From Tenrec ecaudatus (lineage: Eukaryota; Chordata; Mammalia; Afrosoricida; Tenrecidae): a stretch of DNA of 64,000 nt. The stretch spans positions 145,982,025 to 146,046,024 of the forward strand of contig NC_134539.1 in the NCBI RefSeq assembly GCF_050624435.1, in the 5' to 3' direction. Below are positions 36,058 through 47,575 of this stretch, in pieces. How positions within the stretch are numbered: the first letter of the stretch is position 1; the number at the start of each line of letters is the position of its first letter. The notes below the pieces were generated by a model, which did no database searches, was not told where the DNA came from, and saw nothing but the letters and a program-made list of their open reading frames with translations. The position numbers were made by a program, and so were the translations under genes.

Positions 36058-36842
36058 TTTGGTTTTTTTGCATTTTTTAATCATTTTATGGGGGACTTGT
36101 ACAACCCATCACAATCCATCCATCCATCCATTGTGTCAACTACATTTGTACTTTTGTTGCCATCATCATTAAAACATTTGCTTTCTACTTGAGCCCTTGG
36201 TATCAGCTCCTCATTTCCCTCCTCCTTCCCCACCCACCCCACATGAATCCTTGATAATTTATGTTATTTTTATTTTGTCATGGCTTACACTATCCGACAT
36301 CTCCCTTCACCCACTTTTCTGTGGTCCATCCCCCAGGGAGGAGGTTATATAGAGATCCCTGTATTCAGTTCCCCCTTCCTACCCTCCCCCTTCTCTTCAC
36401 CTCCATGTATCACCACTCTCACCACTGGTCCTGAAGGGGGTCATCTGTCCTGGATTCCCTGTGTTTCCAGTTCCTATCTGTACCAGTGTACATCCTCTGT
36501 TCTAGCTAGATTTGTAAGGTAGAATTGGGATCATGATAGTGGGTGGGGAGGAAGCATTTAGGAACTAGAGAAAAGTTGTATGTTTCATCATTGCTACCCT
36601 GCACCCTGACTGTCTCATTTCCTTCCCACAACCCTTATGTAAGGGGATGTTCAGTTGCCTACAGATGGGCTTTGGGTCCCCACTCCGCAATCCCTCCCAT
36701 TCACAATGATAAGATTTTTTTGTTCTTTGATGCCTGATACCGGATCCCATCGACATCTTATGATCACACAGGCTGGTGTGCTTCTTCCATGTGGGTTTTA
36801 TTGCTTCTCAGCTAGATGGCCGCTTGTTACCTTCAAACCTTT
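36058..36842 (-). mobile_element. L1 3'UTR, outer copy part 1
   Basis: Reversed L1 3' end (tttttgcattttttaatcat, then ggggacttgtacaacccatc) running to ttaccttcaaacctttc, where a second L1 copy interrupts it. Confidence 0.9.
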
Positions 36843-37430
36843 CTTTAAAAAATCATTTTATTGGGTGCTCATATAATTCTTATCATAATCCATAGTCCAT
36901 CCATTGTGTCAAGCACTTATGTACATTTGTTGCCATCATCATTCTCAAAACATTTGCCTTCTACTTGAGCCCTTAATATCTGGTGCTCATTTTCTCCCTC
37001 CCTCCCCACCCCCCTACCTCATGAATCCTTCATCATTCATAAATTATTATTATTTTGTCATATGTTACACTGTCCGATGTCTCCCCCTGCCCTCTTCTCT
37101 GCTGTCCATCCCCCAAGGAGGAGGCTATACGTAGATTCTTGTAATCAGTTCCCCTTTCTACCCCACATTCCCTCCACCCTCCAGACATCACCACTCTCAC
37201 CACTGGTCCTGAAGGAGTCATCTGTCCTGGATTCCCTGTGTTTCCAGTTGCAATCTATGCCAATGTACATCCTCTGGCCTAGCCAGATTTGTAAGGTAGA
37301 ATTGGGATCATGATAGTCGGGGGGAAGGGGGAAGCATTTAAGAACTAGAGGAAAGTTATATGTTTCATCGTTGCAACCCTGCACCCTGACTGGCTCATTT
37401 CCTCCCCACAATCCTTCAGTAAGGGGGACT
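36843..37430 (-). mobile_element. L1 3'UTR, nested inner copy
   Basis: A second full 3' end begins taaaaaatcattttattggg and continues to ttcagtaagggggac, where the outer copy resumes. Direct copies of ttcaaaccttt border it, consistent with a target-site duplication. Confidence 0.9.
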
Positions 37431-37560
37431 TTCAAACCTTTAAGACAACAGATGCTATATTTTTGTATAGCCAGCCACCATCAGCTTTCTTCACCACATT
37501 TGCTTATGCACCTGCTTTGTCTTCAGCAATCATGTTGGGAAGGTGAGCATCATGGAATGC
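37431..37560 (-). mobile_element. L1 3'UTR, outer copy part 2
   Basis: Resumes at ttcaaacctttaagacaaca, matching the order seen uninterrupted at 32,690. The element may extend further right to about 38,300 (A-rich aacaacaaccacaaatgatg near 38,098), but I cannot confirm that part. Confidence 0.8.
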
Positions 37561-38572
37561 TACTTTAATAGAACAAAGTGTTCTTACATTGAGGGAGTAC
37601 TTGAGTGGAGGCCCAATGTCCTTCTGCTACCTTAATGCTAAACCTATAAATATATGCACATAGATATATTTCCCAATTATCATATATAAATATATTTACA
37701 TATGTACATGCCTGTATTTGACGTCTATAAATGCCCTTTGCTTCCTACTTCTTTCATCTATTTCCTTTTACTTTCCTCTTGTCCCACTATCATGCTCAGC
37801 TTTCATTTGGGTTTCAGTAATTCCTCGTGGTTACACTGCCCTTGATCAAGCCCTACCAGGCCTTTTACACCTCCTTGCCACCGATTTTGGATCACTTGTT
37901 GTTCCCTTGTCCTTGGGTTTGTTAATACCACTTCCTTTCCCCTACCTCCCCCTTTCCCATGTCCCCCTGGAACCCTCAGTCCATTGTTTTCTCCTCCAGA
38001 TTGTTTATCCCGCCTATCTTATCTAGATAGACATGAAGAGATAATAATATACACAAAAACAAGGCAGAGCAAAACAAAGCAACAAAAGAAAGCAAAACAA
38101 CAACAACCACAAATGATGACAACAAAAAAGAAAAGTCTGTAAATAGTTCAAGGTCTGTTTGTTGACCTTTAGGAGTGTTTTCTGGTCTTTGCATTTTTTG
38201 TTGGTGTGTTTTCCCTTTTACATAAAATCTTTAGGGGTCATCCTGAAGTACAGTCTAGTGTCCCTAAGCAGATAAAGGCTGCCATGAGTCTAACCAAAAA
38301 CATGTGTGAATGTGAGTGACATTGGGAATGAACTGTGTGGTTACTGGCCCTGAGTTCAAGGCTAATGATTAGCGATAGTTTTTAAATAAGGCATCTTGGA
38401 CAAAAGCACACACAAAGCAAAGTTCTGTGTTGGCTGGTTGGTGAAACTTTGGTGACCAAAGGTTCACTGGACCCTAACCAATCCTGTATTTTCTCTACGA
38501 TCACTGGTTCGGTATTCATTAAATCAGTATTTGGAGCAATGTTATAGACCGTAACTACAGTGGATATGAGAA
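37561..38572. other. AT-rich sequence, possibly internal L1 3'UTR
   Basis: Contains tataaatatatgcacatag, a pyrimidine-rich block and an A-rich block at 38,040-38,135. It may continue the outer L1. No gene seen. Confidence 0.35.
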
Positions 38573-38750
38573 TGACCCGTTGCCATTGAGCTGATTGCAA
38601 TTCTCCGTGACCCTGAAGGCCAGCGTAGGATTGCTCCCGAAGGTGTCCAAGGCTGCAGTCTTAATAGAAGCAAAGTCTCATGGAGCAGCTGGTCGGTGCC
38701 AACCAACTGCTGACCTTTTGGGTCACAGCCAAGCCTTGGCCACCACACAA
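38573..38750 (-). repeat. AfroSINE
   Basis: gttgccattgagctgattgc, ctccgtgaccctgaaggcca and a B-box complement (gccaaccaactgctgacctt). Confidence 0.85.
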
Positions 38751-39199
38751 CCGGAGTTTCTAAACGAGAGCAGACTGCATCGTAAGATCTGGCTTCATGT
38801 ACACAGTCTGGGTTTGAGTGGCCGAGACACAGAAGTGGATCAGCCTAATAGTTTTGCTAGAGGTCATGGCCAGGAACCATGGGAATATGGAGGGACTTGC
38901 CTATCAGTTTGGAGGTGATAAGGCGAGCTTCACCAAGGGGGCGGCCGGAACCCATAGGGTGGACGAAATTGGTTGTAAAGGCATGGAGGAATTGAAGTTG
39001 GGAGCCATTATGTCAGGCTGTGCTTGGCAGGGGGTGGAGGGCTTACCACCTGGGCTTAAGCTGGAAGCACCTGTAGACAGCCCATCCCGGCGTGAAGATG
39101 ATAAACCCTTGTGAGGGGGCTGGGACCTTAGCTTTGGGAGTTTCTGGTCTCTAAAGGGGATTCCTGGGTGGTACAAATGGCTCCATTGACATTCTTGTG

Positions 39200-39374
39200 T
39201 GCCACCGAACCCAGTCCAACCCTACAGGACACACTGGAATCGCCCTGCTCCAAGACTACACTCTTTGTGACAGCAGGTCTCCAAGTGTTTCCTCCAGTGG
39301 AACAGTGGTCGATTCCAACCGCCTCCCTCTCCATTGGCAGCCACACGCCTAACCATCATGGCGCCAGGACTCCG
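39200..39374 (-). repeat. AfroSINE
   Basis: aacccagtccaaccctacag, gactacactctttgtgacag and head complement aaccatcatggcgccaggac. Confidence 0.75.
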
Positions 39375-39375
39375 T

Positions 39376-39550
39376 AAGCCCGTGGTACTTGACTGCTCAC
39401 CATTCAGTTAGTGGTTTGAATCTACTGCTCAGAGGTGCCTCAGAAGAAAGGCCTGGAGATCCATTTCTGAAAGATCGCCGTCACTGAACACCATATAGGG
39501 CTCAGCTCAACTCTGTAACACATGGATGGCCGTGCGTTCGAGCACAGATG
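39376..39550 (+). repeat. AfroSINE
   Basis: cattcagttagtggtttgaa (B-box region), gaaaggcctggagatccatt and accatatagggctcagctca. It lies directly after an oppositely oriented SINE. Confidence 0.75.
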
Positions 39551-40084
39551 GGGGTTGCTTTGTTTGGTTTCACTTTGGGCCTCTAGAGAGTAGAGCTGGA
39601 AAGGAAGGGTGGGAGCAGGGGTTTGGGAGAGCTTGTGGGTGGGGGGATGGCACTTGAGGGTGGGAGGAGGAAGATGCGTTCTGCAGAACAATCGGAGAAG
39701 CAAGGATTGATGAGAACTTCCTGTCACGTTAAGGAGGTGGCGCTTCAAGAAGAAGCCAAGCAAAAGCAGGTGGAAATGGGACTGTTTGACTTAGCAACGG
39801 TTGTAGCCGCGGGTGGCCGTCCAGCCGGCTCAGACTCCTGACAAGCCCATGCAGGACAGGACAGCCGGTGCCATTTTCATCCTCCCATGGTTTGCTCCAG
39901 TTCGTTGTTGTCGCAAGTGTGTATTTTCCTGCCTTCAACCAGGGACTCATCCCCCAACACCAGCCCTCTCAGATAGTGTTCTGCTGGGCTCCACAGGACT
40001 TCTGCTGACTGAGGTTCTCAAGCAAATCACTAGGGCCTTTCTTCCCAGTCTACCCCGGTCTAGAAGCCCCACAGAAACCTGTCT
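39551..40084. other. Unique intergenic sequence
   Basis: A weak resemblance to a reversed RTE 3' end is seen at 39,840-39,940 (cgttgttgtcgcaagtgtgt), too faint to call. Confidence 0.35.
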
Positions 40085-40236
40085 ACTATGCGTGACCCCG
40101 GTGGAGTCATGAATTACACACGCTCCTGCAAAGACCGACAGTCTCAGAAAGCCACGGGCACAGTTCTACCCTGCCCTCAAGGGTCGCTCTGAGTCAGAAA
40201 TGACTCAAAACCAGGAAATGTGGATTTGGGTTTGGT
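40085..40236 (+). repeat. AfroSINE 3' part
   Basis: gacagtctcagaaagccacg, acagttctaccctgccctca and gggtcgctctgagtcagaaa are the SINE body and tail. Confidence 0.82.
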
Positions 40237-41242
40237 AGACTGCTCTGGAAAGAAGTCCGTCAGCCACGGTGCACTACCCAACTGCTTCAAACCCGGGCAG
40301 GCCCGGGAAGGCAATGCGGGGGACACTATAAAGCAGACCATTGGTCACTCGGTGTAAGGAAGATTCTGCTCCGTGGAGCAGGGGCCACAACTAGCACCAA
40401 GTGTTTGGGGGACATCCTTTCCGACAGTGGCAAACCCATTTAGAGCCCGGGAAATAAATCAGTTAGCGTGTGGAGGTATTCGAGGCCAAGCCAAGCACAC
40501 ATAGACTTGAATTTATAAAGACACGTGTGGTGTCCAGCTCAGCTAAACTCAACTTTCCAGTAGTTGCTTATCGGCAGCACGTGAAGAGACTTGCTCATTC
40601 GTCTCACAGCCTGCCTGTGATACCAGCAGGGGTGAGGAGGACATGGATGCTTTTTTCCTTCCAATGTTTCAGTTCCTTTTCTCAAAATGACCTTGTTAGG
40701 TGAGCGTGCCTGGCCCAAGGAAGCATGTAACTTCAGAGAACACAACCTCTTTCAGGATTCGCTTTGTTATCGATGGTTTCTTCTGGGGATGAGGCCAGGC
40801 CCAACTCCCTCACTAGCCAAGGCCATGAAAGGAGGGCTTCTCCCACAAAAAAGTTCCAGTAACTTGTAGCTCCATTCATAAGACATAAAATTAAAAAATT
40901 TAAAAACCAAAAAACCTCCGAAGTAAGTCAAATGAGGATGTTTTAAAATGTTGAGGAATGAGCTCTGTTTTAAAGCTAACAGATCAAGGATGATGCTGTT
41001 ATCAACAAATGAAATGTCCCCAGCATCTTCACTGGTAGGATTCGCTCACCGCAGTATCCCCACGCATCTCTGGACTGCTGCTGCTGCTGTTATGAGCGTT
41101 GATTGTGGAGCCCAGCAAGAATGCACCCCTCGACAATGCCCCTCTTTCCTCGGTTTACCATGAGGTCTGGTCCAGTTGTGAGGATGTTTGCTTTTGAGTT
41201 GTGATCCACACTGAATTTTCCTAGAGTCATACTGTATGCATT
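40237..41242. other. Unique intergenic sequence
   Basis: Nothing recognised; an A/T-rich patch (aaaattaaaaaatttaaaaa) lies at 40,887-40,906. Confidence 0.45.
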
Positions 41243-41257
41243 CTGCATTCTGAGGAT

Positions 41258-41706
41258 TATGATTCTTTTATTTTATGGAGGGCTCTTACAGCGCTTATCA
41301 CAATCCATCCATCCAGTGTGTCAAACACATCTGTACTTATGTTGTCATCATCTTTTTCCAAACATTTTCTTTCTACTTGAGCCCCTGGCATCAGCTCCTC
41401 ATTTCCCTGCTCCCCCCCACATCCTCCCTCCCTCCCCCATGTCCTCTTGATAATTTATAAATTATTCTTTTTTTCCCCCATGCCTTACACCGACCGCTGT
41501 CTCATTTCACCCACTTATCTGCTGTCTGTCCCCCTGGGAGGGGCATCATCCATCTATCATTGTGATCAGTTCCCCCTTACTTCTCCCCACCTACCCTTAC
41601 CCTCCTAGTATCACTGCTCTCCTTATTGGTCCTGGGGGGTTTATCTGCTCTGGATTCCCTGTGTGGCAAGCTCTTATCTGTACCAGTGTATATATTCTGG
41701 TCTAGC
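41258..41706 (-). mobile_element. L1 3'UTR half of an inverted L1
   Basis: Reversed L1 3' end: ttttattttatggagggctc, gagcccctggcatcagctcc and gtaccagtgtatatattctg, stopping abruptly at tctagccagg, where plus-strand L1 ORF2 begins. Confidence 0.9.
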
Positions 41707-41957
41707 CAGGACTGGGAAAACATCTTTAGAAATGACACATCAGACAAAGGCCTTATAATTAAAATCTACAATACTCTGCTAACTTACAACAAGGAAAAAA
41801 AAAAAAAACAACCAATTGCCCACTGAGGAGGTGGGCAAAGGACCTGAGCAGACGTTTCTCAAGGGCAGAAATCCAAATGGCCAATAAACAGATGAGAAAA
41901 TGGTCCAGATCCTTAGCCGTAACAGAAATGCAAATTAAAACAACTATGAGATACCAC
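41707..41957 (+). mobile_element. L1 ORF2 half of the inverted L1
   Basis: actgggaaaacatctttaga, ggtgggcaaaggacctgagc, caataaacagatgagaaaat and actatgagataccacctg are sense L1 ORF2, opposite to the adjoining 3'UTR half. The arrangement and flanking duplication indicate twin priming. Confidence 0.92.
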
Positions 41958-41974
41958 CTGCATTCTGATTATTA

Positions 41975-43189
41975 ATGGATGTTTGCATCTGTCACTCCTC
42001 ATTTTGAGTCATGCCTTAGGAGCAAACAAAGGACCCGAAAGCTTTATTCCGTCTATGTCGTTAAGGTCAACTCTACTTTGAGGTGGCAGCTCTTCTTCCA
42101 TCGTATTTTGAGTTCCTTCCAGCCCAAGGGGCCGTCTTCTGGCACTATATCTGACTGCTCTGCTACTACTCAGAAGGTTCCAGGGGCTGCACCCTCAGAA
42201 ATAGACGTCCTCTTCCTTTTGGTAATCTGTTCTTAGTCTTTCAGCTCCACTGAAAGCTGTTCCCCATGGCTAACCCTGCTGGTATTTAAAAGCCAGAGGC
42301 ATAGCTTCCTGCCTCATAGATCATAGCAACAAGCAAGCCACCACAGTAAGACAAAGGGACAGACAGAGGCGTGGCGGAGGGTGGAGTTCTCAATTAGAAT
42401 GGACCAACCTCCCTGGAACGGGTGGGGAAATGGCCACCACCATTCCAAACCTGGGGAGTTGCCCCGATCCACCTGTAGATAGTTCAGCTCTAGGGGTCAA
42501 GCGTATCAGAATTAAGAGGAGCATGCTTCTGTTGCTTTTTTTTTTAATGCTTCTGTTGCATTTGAGATTTAAAGAGAACACCCCAAATTATATTTATTAA
42601 CCTTCCATTGGGAGTCAAAGAATCAAGATGCTTCTATCAGCCCCCCACCCCCACCCCCCACTGGATAGCCTCACCATGGTGTGGAGGGAGCAGTTGAGAA
42701 TGGAGCAGAATCAGGTTCTAGCTGAGCTCTGACATAAGCAACGCGGTCTTAAGAAAATCCCCTTGCTAGAAAATCCCTTTGCTTGCTGTTCCTCAGCTCT
42801 TAAAATGATAGCGTTGAACCACATATCATTTGAAGGATCGCTTGGGTTGGAAGTTCTGATATCTGTGGATTTATTTTTGAGTGCTGGACCAGTGGGACTG
42901 TCTTGGAAAGGGAGCAAAAAGGTACAGTCCCCTTGGTCTTCCCAGACCCTCCTCCACCTCCCCCCTGCAGGATTGACAGCTGGGCTTTCTAGGACCTCCT
43001 ACAGCCCCAGGAGAGTGACTTCTAATTTGATGTTGTATTTGCTTTGGAGACAGGCAGGTTCTTCCAGGACAGGGAACAGGTGATTGAGGAGACAGGCTAA
43101 CCACACAGATACACATCTACACAATGTGTTGTGAAGTGTCTGCTAGGTGTCACGCACCATGCTGGGTTCATCCTTGCTACCATTAAGAA
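41975..43189. other. Unique intergenic sequence
   Basis: No gene or repeat recognised apart from a C-rich run (ccccccacccccaccccccac) at 42,640-42,660 and T11 near 42,535. Confidence 0.45.
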
Positions 43190-43965
43190 AACAAAACATT
43201 TTATTCTGAATTGGGTGAAAGTGTACAGAGCCAAGGACATTCCGCCGCTATACACATTTGGTTGCAGCTCATCCGTTGCCAACCCCTCCCTGCACCATCA
43301 CTTATCCCACTTCCTCCTTGCGCATATCCTGTTTCCCCATCTCCTTTTCTAACCCTCTGGACTTTGTCCTTGGATAAATGCTGCCCTTTTGATCTTAAAG
43401 GCTGATTATTCTAAAAGGGAGGTGATTTCAGGGCTAGATTGGAAGGGTGACAGAGGGCCATACTAATCTTAGGGATTCCATCTTCTCTGTCCAACCGGGG
43501 AGCCTGGTCTCTTTGATGATTTGGGGGTTCTACTCCACACATTTCTCCCACTCGATCCAGGACCTTCGACTCTGATCCTTTTCAGGGCAGTAGGTGGAGA
43601 TAGCCAGGTATCACCTAGCTCTTCTGGTCCCACGGTCATGGTCTATTGGACTAGTTCTTTTCATGTGTCTTGATTTTCATCACTCTGCTCCGTGGGACGA
43701 GGAGAGACCAATCATTGTCCCCAGGTGGCTTTCCATGAGCTTTTAAGATCCCACTTGCTACTCATCCGAGTAGGGTGTAGAACATCGTCTTTGTAAAGGA
43801 ACTGTTATGCCAACGACCTCTGGTGTCTCCCAAGACTGTTTTCCCGAACCCTGAGGCCCAGCGATTCATTCCTTCAAGTTCCTGACTATGTCTGAGACAT
43901 TTACATAACCTGGCCTCTGTATGCTCTACCACACACATGGATATACCATAGGAAAGCTTACTACG
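43190..43965 (-). mobile_element. L1 3'UTR, older afrotherian type
   Basis: attgggtgaaagtgtacaga, gttgccaacccctccctgca, ctattggactagttcttttc, gcttttaagatcccacttgc and gtagggtgtagaacatcgtc follow the order of an L1 3' end I know from elephant-like genomes. It differs from the main family in this window. Confidence 0.75.
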
Positions 43966-44710
43966 CCTTGAGATCGGGAGTGTTTTCTACTAGATAGGTA
44001 GGTGAACAGATGGAGACTCTGAAAGGTCAGGCAACTAGGGTCTTCGGATGGATAACCTGTCTTACACTTCTGCCCTAAACAAAGCAACATTGTCTAAGGC
44101 AGGAACCATGCCCTGGGTTGGGGCTACTCTGGAGCCCCAGAGAATGACTTTCCTTCCACCGTGACTTTTGTGGAATTGAAGGCCACTTATCTGGTCAGAA
44201 GCCTCCAGGGAGCTCCAAGTCTGGGTTTTCCGGGATCCTAGGATTTCAGTCTGGTCCATCATTCCAGAAGAGGATCAGGACTGCCTGTGCCCCCCTCCCC
44301 CCCACACCCCACACACCTCCTCGACTTTATTAAACTTGTCTGCACTTAGGCAAAGTGGCCTGTTTATTCTCCGTAGGGTTTTTCTTTAAAGGGGGTGTGG
44401 GAGTGAGCATGTGCAGAAATCCATCACCTTGCTTTCTAGTTTCCAGGCAACCGTGCAGGATTACAACAAGTCACGTGATATACCCCTGCTGCCCCAGAGG
44501 AGGGGGAAATGGGAAACGAGCTCCAGTAAGGGGCTGAGCATCAGTGAGGGACTTTGGGTTTTCCTCTAGAAACAGGATCAACAAGGAGTCAAAGATGCTG
44601 AAGCTAGAGGCGGTCCCTGCTCCTCAGCACTGCGCTGCACAGTCGCCTGCTGGATAGAAAATCATCCCAGATATGAAGGGGGGAGGGAGGGAAGCTGGCC
44701 AGGGATGAAG

Positions 44711-44735
44711 TGTGTGTGTGTGTGTGTGTGTGTGT
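44711..44735 (+). repeat. (TG)n microsatellite
   Basis: 25 bases of TG dinucleotide. Confidence 0.95.
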
Positions 44736-45054
44736 AGGTGGGTGGGTATGCGAGCCATTGGTCCGAGGTGACTGGGCACCTGTTCTGGAAGCCAGGCTCT
44801 CAGAGGGATTGTTCCTGAGGAGATCCAAAGGGAAACCCACCCCATCTCCAGCCCCTCCCTCCTGCTGCTGGGGCTAGCGGTAATGCGTCTGAGGAAAGGG
44901 TTCCTGCAGATCCTGTGATGTTGAGGGCTGGGAAGGGGAGGAGAACCACCCATGATGGCCCCATTCCCACTTCCCTGTTTGAACTCCCTCCTTTCTGCAG
45001 GCTGTTGATTTTGATTGTGGTGTTTTGATAGTTTGATTTCCCCTCCCCCACATT

Positions 45055-45086
45055 CTGTGTGTGTGTGTGTGTGTGCGCGCGCACAC
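45055..45086 (+). repeat. (TG)n-(CG)n-(CA) alternating purine-pyrimidine array
   Basis: gtgtgtgtgtgtgcgcgcgc runs into acac; about 32 bases of alternating purine and pyrimidine. Confidence 0.9.
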
Positions 45087-45624
45087 TCATACTGTTGTTT
45101 ATACTGTAGATGCTGCTATGGCAATTCATTCTGTTCTCGTCTGTATACACTTTTGTTCCCGTAATAACACCCTCTGTGACTTAAGACTCCCTGGAACCAC
45201 AGGTTCTAACCTAAAGGACCACTTTGTTCGTCACTCCCCTGAAGTTGGGTGGGCATGGGTCCCAGACACCAGCTCTGAGCTCACTGGGAGGGCAGGCCAC
45301 ACGGCAGGGGCCAGTCACCCTCGGGGATTCCAGGAGGCAGGGCTGCCCGGAGACTGGCACCCAGCCTCTTCACTCCCAATATTTGTCCTCATCAGGAGTC
45401 ACGGAGCCATATTCAGGAGAAAAAAAGACCTCAAATTCAAATATATTTTAGAGCGATCCTTTTATTAAGTTCATGAAGTCTTGAATAGGACAGAAACCAA
45501 ACGAAGGCAAAAAGGAATCAGCCAGACCAAGGAGACCATCAGCATGAGGCCCTAGTGGTGTCTAAGGTCTCAAAACCAGGGGCTCCTGATTCTCAAACTC
45601 ACCATCCTTGACCTCCTCACTGCG

Positions 45625-46155
45625 GTGTCTCCGAGCAAGAGCATGCTCCTGGAAGCCACAGTCAAGGAATCAAGAGACGTGTTTGGTGGGTCGATCTGCT
45701 GCACAAGACCTCTTCAGGGGTATTGAAAAACAAGAATGTTACTTTGAGGAACTAGGTGATCCTGATCCAAGCCACATGGTACTTACTCCCCATTGCCTCG
45801 TAGGCATGTGAAAGTTGGGCATCGACTAAAGAAGACCAATTGGTGCATTTTCATTGTGGTGCTGGAGCAGAATATTGAACGTACCATGGACCGCTAAAAG
45901 GACAAACCCATCGGTCTTGGAGAGGTGCGGCCACTGTGTTCCTGAGAGGCAAGGATGGTGAGACACCGTCTTATATTTTGAACGTGTTGCCAGGAGGTAG
46001 GCTAGTGGGGCAGTGAGGAAGAGGAAGGCCCTTAAGGAGACAGATGGACATCGTAGCTGTCGCTGCAACAGTGGGTTGAGACATAGAAATAATTGGGAGG
46101 ATGTGCAGGACCCGGCGGGCATTCTACGGTAGATCTCTATGGGTAGGAAAAGACT
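45625..46155 (+). mobile_element. RTE-type LINE 3' end
   Basis: gccacagtcaaggaatcaag, gatctgctgcacaagacctc, ggcatgtgaaagttgggcat, gtggtgctggagcagaatat, gtaccatggaccgctaaaag and gctgcaacagtgggttgaga follow the RTE order, with no open frame. Confidence 0.88.
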
Positions 46156-46159
46156 GGAT

Positions 46160-46380
46160 GGTAAGGAACAGCAGCAGCACCACCACTGAGTTTGTTCAGA
46201 CTCAAGAAAACCCCCCAGGGAAGAGTAGAAGTATTCCTGTGACTTTCCAAGGTTGTGATTCTTTAGGGGAGCAGAAAGCCTCATCTTTCCGCTACAGAGA
46301 GCCTGGCTGGCGAGTTTGAATAGCTGGGGATTTTGTTAGCAGCCTGATGTGTAGCCCACTGCCACAAGAGCTCCTGGCTT
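46160..46380 (-). repeat. AfroSINE
   Basis: accactgagtttgttcagac, gaagagtagaagtattcctg, gcagaaagcctcatctttcc and head complement cacaagagctcctgg. Confidence 0.82.
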
Positions 46381-46461
46381 TGTACAGGGCATAGAAAGCA
46401 AATTGTCACACAATCATGATTGGGGACGGATCGATTCCTCCAAGTCCCAGGCCCCTCTCTT

Positions 46462-46640
46462 TCACTGCCAAGGTAAGCAGCTGCAAGCTACCAGCCGGCC
46501 ATTCTGAGAAAGATGGGCTTTCTGCTCCCATAGAGTGTTGCAGCCTCAGAAACTCACAGGCTCCTTCTACCCTGCCCTATAGACTTGCTATGAGTCTGCA
46601 TCGGTTCACTGGTGGTGAGTTTGGCTTTGGTCAAGAGCTG
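46462..46640 (+). repeat. AfroSINE
   Basis: gatgggctttctgctcccat, cctcagaaactcacaggctc and the tail tgctatgagtctgcatcggt ending gtgagtttggctttgg. Confidence 0.88.
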
Positions 46641-46789
46641 AAGCTTGTGGTTCGCTTCCCAGACAGCGCCATGAAGGCCCCTTGTCCTAAATAGCTGGAG
46701 AGAGGAAGACTAGGACAGCATTAGCCTGGTGGTTTTTGGAGGGTTAGGGCTTGAAGGTTTGGAAGGTTTATGGTTAGGTTTTGAAGGTG

Positions 46790-46990
46790 CTTGAGTGACA
46801 CAAGCAGTGTGCGATCGATCGGCTGCTAATGAAATGGTTGGCAGTTCTAACGCACCTAGCAGTGCTGTGGAAGAAAGCTCCCCCTCGCCCCCCCAGCTCC
46901 AATCCCTCTCTGTAAAGAGTGAAAACCCCAAGGGGCAGTTCTATGGGGTTGTCATTCACAGCAAGAGGGTTGGTTTGGTTTGGGTTAGGC
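46790..46990 (+). repeat. AfroSINE
   Basis: gatcggctgctaatgaaatg, ggttggcagttctaacgcac, tgtaaagagtgaaaacccca and the tail gttggtttggtttgggttag. Confidence 0.88.
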
Positions 46991-47094
46991 TTTAAATGAA
47001 GCAAATGAGAAAGAAAGAAAAAAAAAAGAGTTGGAGAGCCAATTCTTGTGTGGCCCTGATGAGGCTAAGGGCTCTGCCCCAAATATCTAGAGAA

Positions 47095-47270
47095 ACCTTT
47101 TTAAGAAGACGGGAAAATTAACAGTCAGGTCATCAAATAAGGGATCATGCTGTAGCAATAGATGAGTGAATAACGAATGTTCTGGGTGCCGTGGTGGTAT
47201 ATTTCCTTAACATTGTAAACGACAAGTTTGTGTCGCATGTACATTATTGGGGAAGGTGGCAGAGGGGTAA
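47095..47270 (+). mobile_element. Possible L1 3' region fragment
   Basis: tgctgtagcaatagatgagt and ggtggtatatttccttaaca loosely resemble an L1 3' region. Weak. Confidence 0.25.
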
Positions 47271-47354
47271 GGACGATTCTAAGATATTAAAACTGAATGT
47301 CTGGGGAGGGGAGAGGCCAGACGGCGAAGGTGTCTGTTTAATACATAGCTTATG

Positions 47355-47575
47355 GGAGCACAGGTGCTCTGGTGGCTTATAGTGGTGATGCTAGGACTGC
47401 GATCCTCCAGGCCAACAGTTTGAAACCAGCAGCCGCTCCATGGGAGAAGGAAGGCACTTTTCTACTCCAGTAAAAGAGGTACAGTCTCAGAAACTCACAG
47501 GACGCAGTTCTACTCTGTCCTATAGGGTCGCTAGGGGTTGGCCAGCCCTGGATGGCAGTGGGTCTGGCTTTCAGT
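47355..47575 (+). repeat. AfroSINE, last before AXIN2 promoter
   Basis: ccaacagtttgaaaccagca (B-box region), gtacagtctcagaaactcac, ctactctgtcctatagggtc and ggatggcagtgggtctggct. Confidence 0.9.

Larger units (their letters stand above)
43966..45624. other. Unique intergenic sequence with two dinucleotide arrays
   Basis: (TG)n lies at 44,711-44,735 and TG/CG/CA at 45,055-45,086. No exon is seen. Confidence 0.45.
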
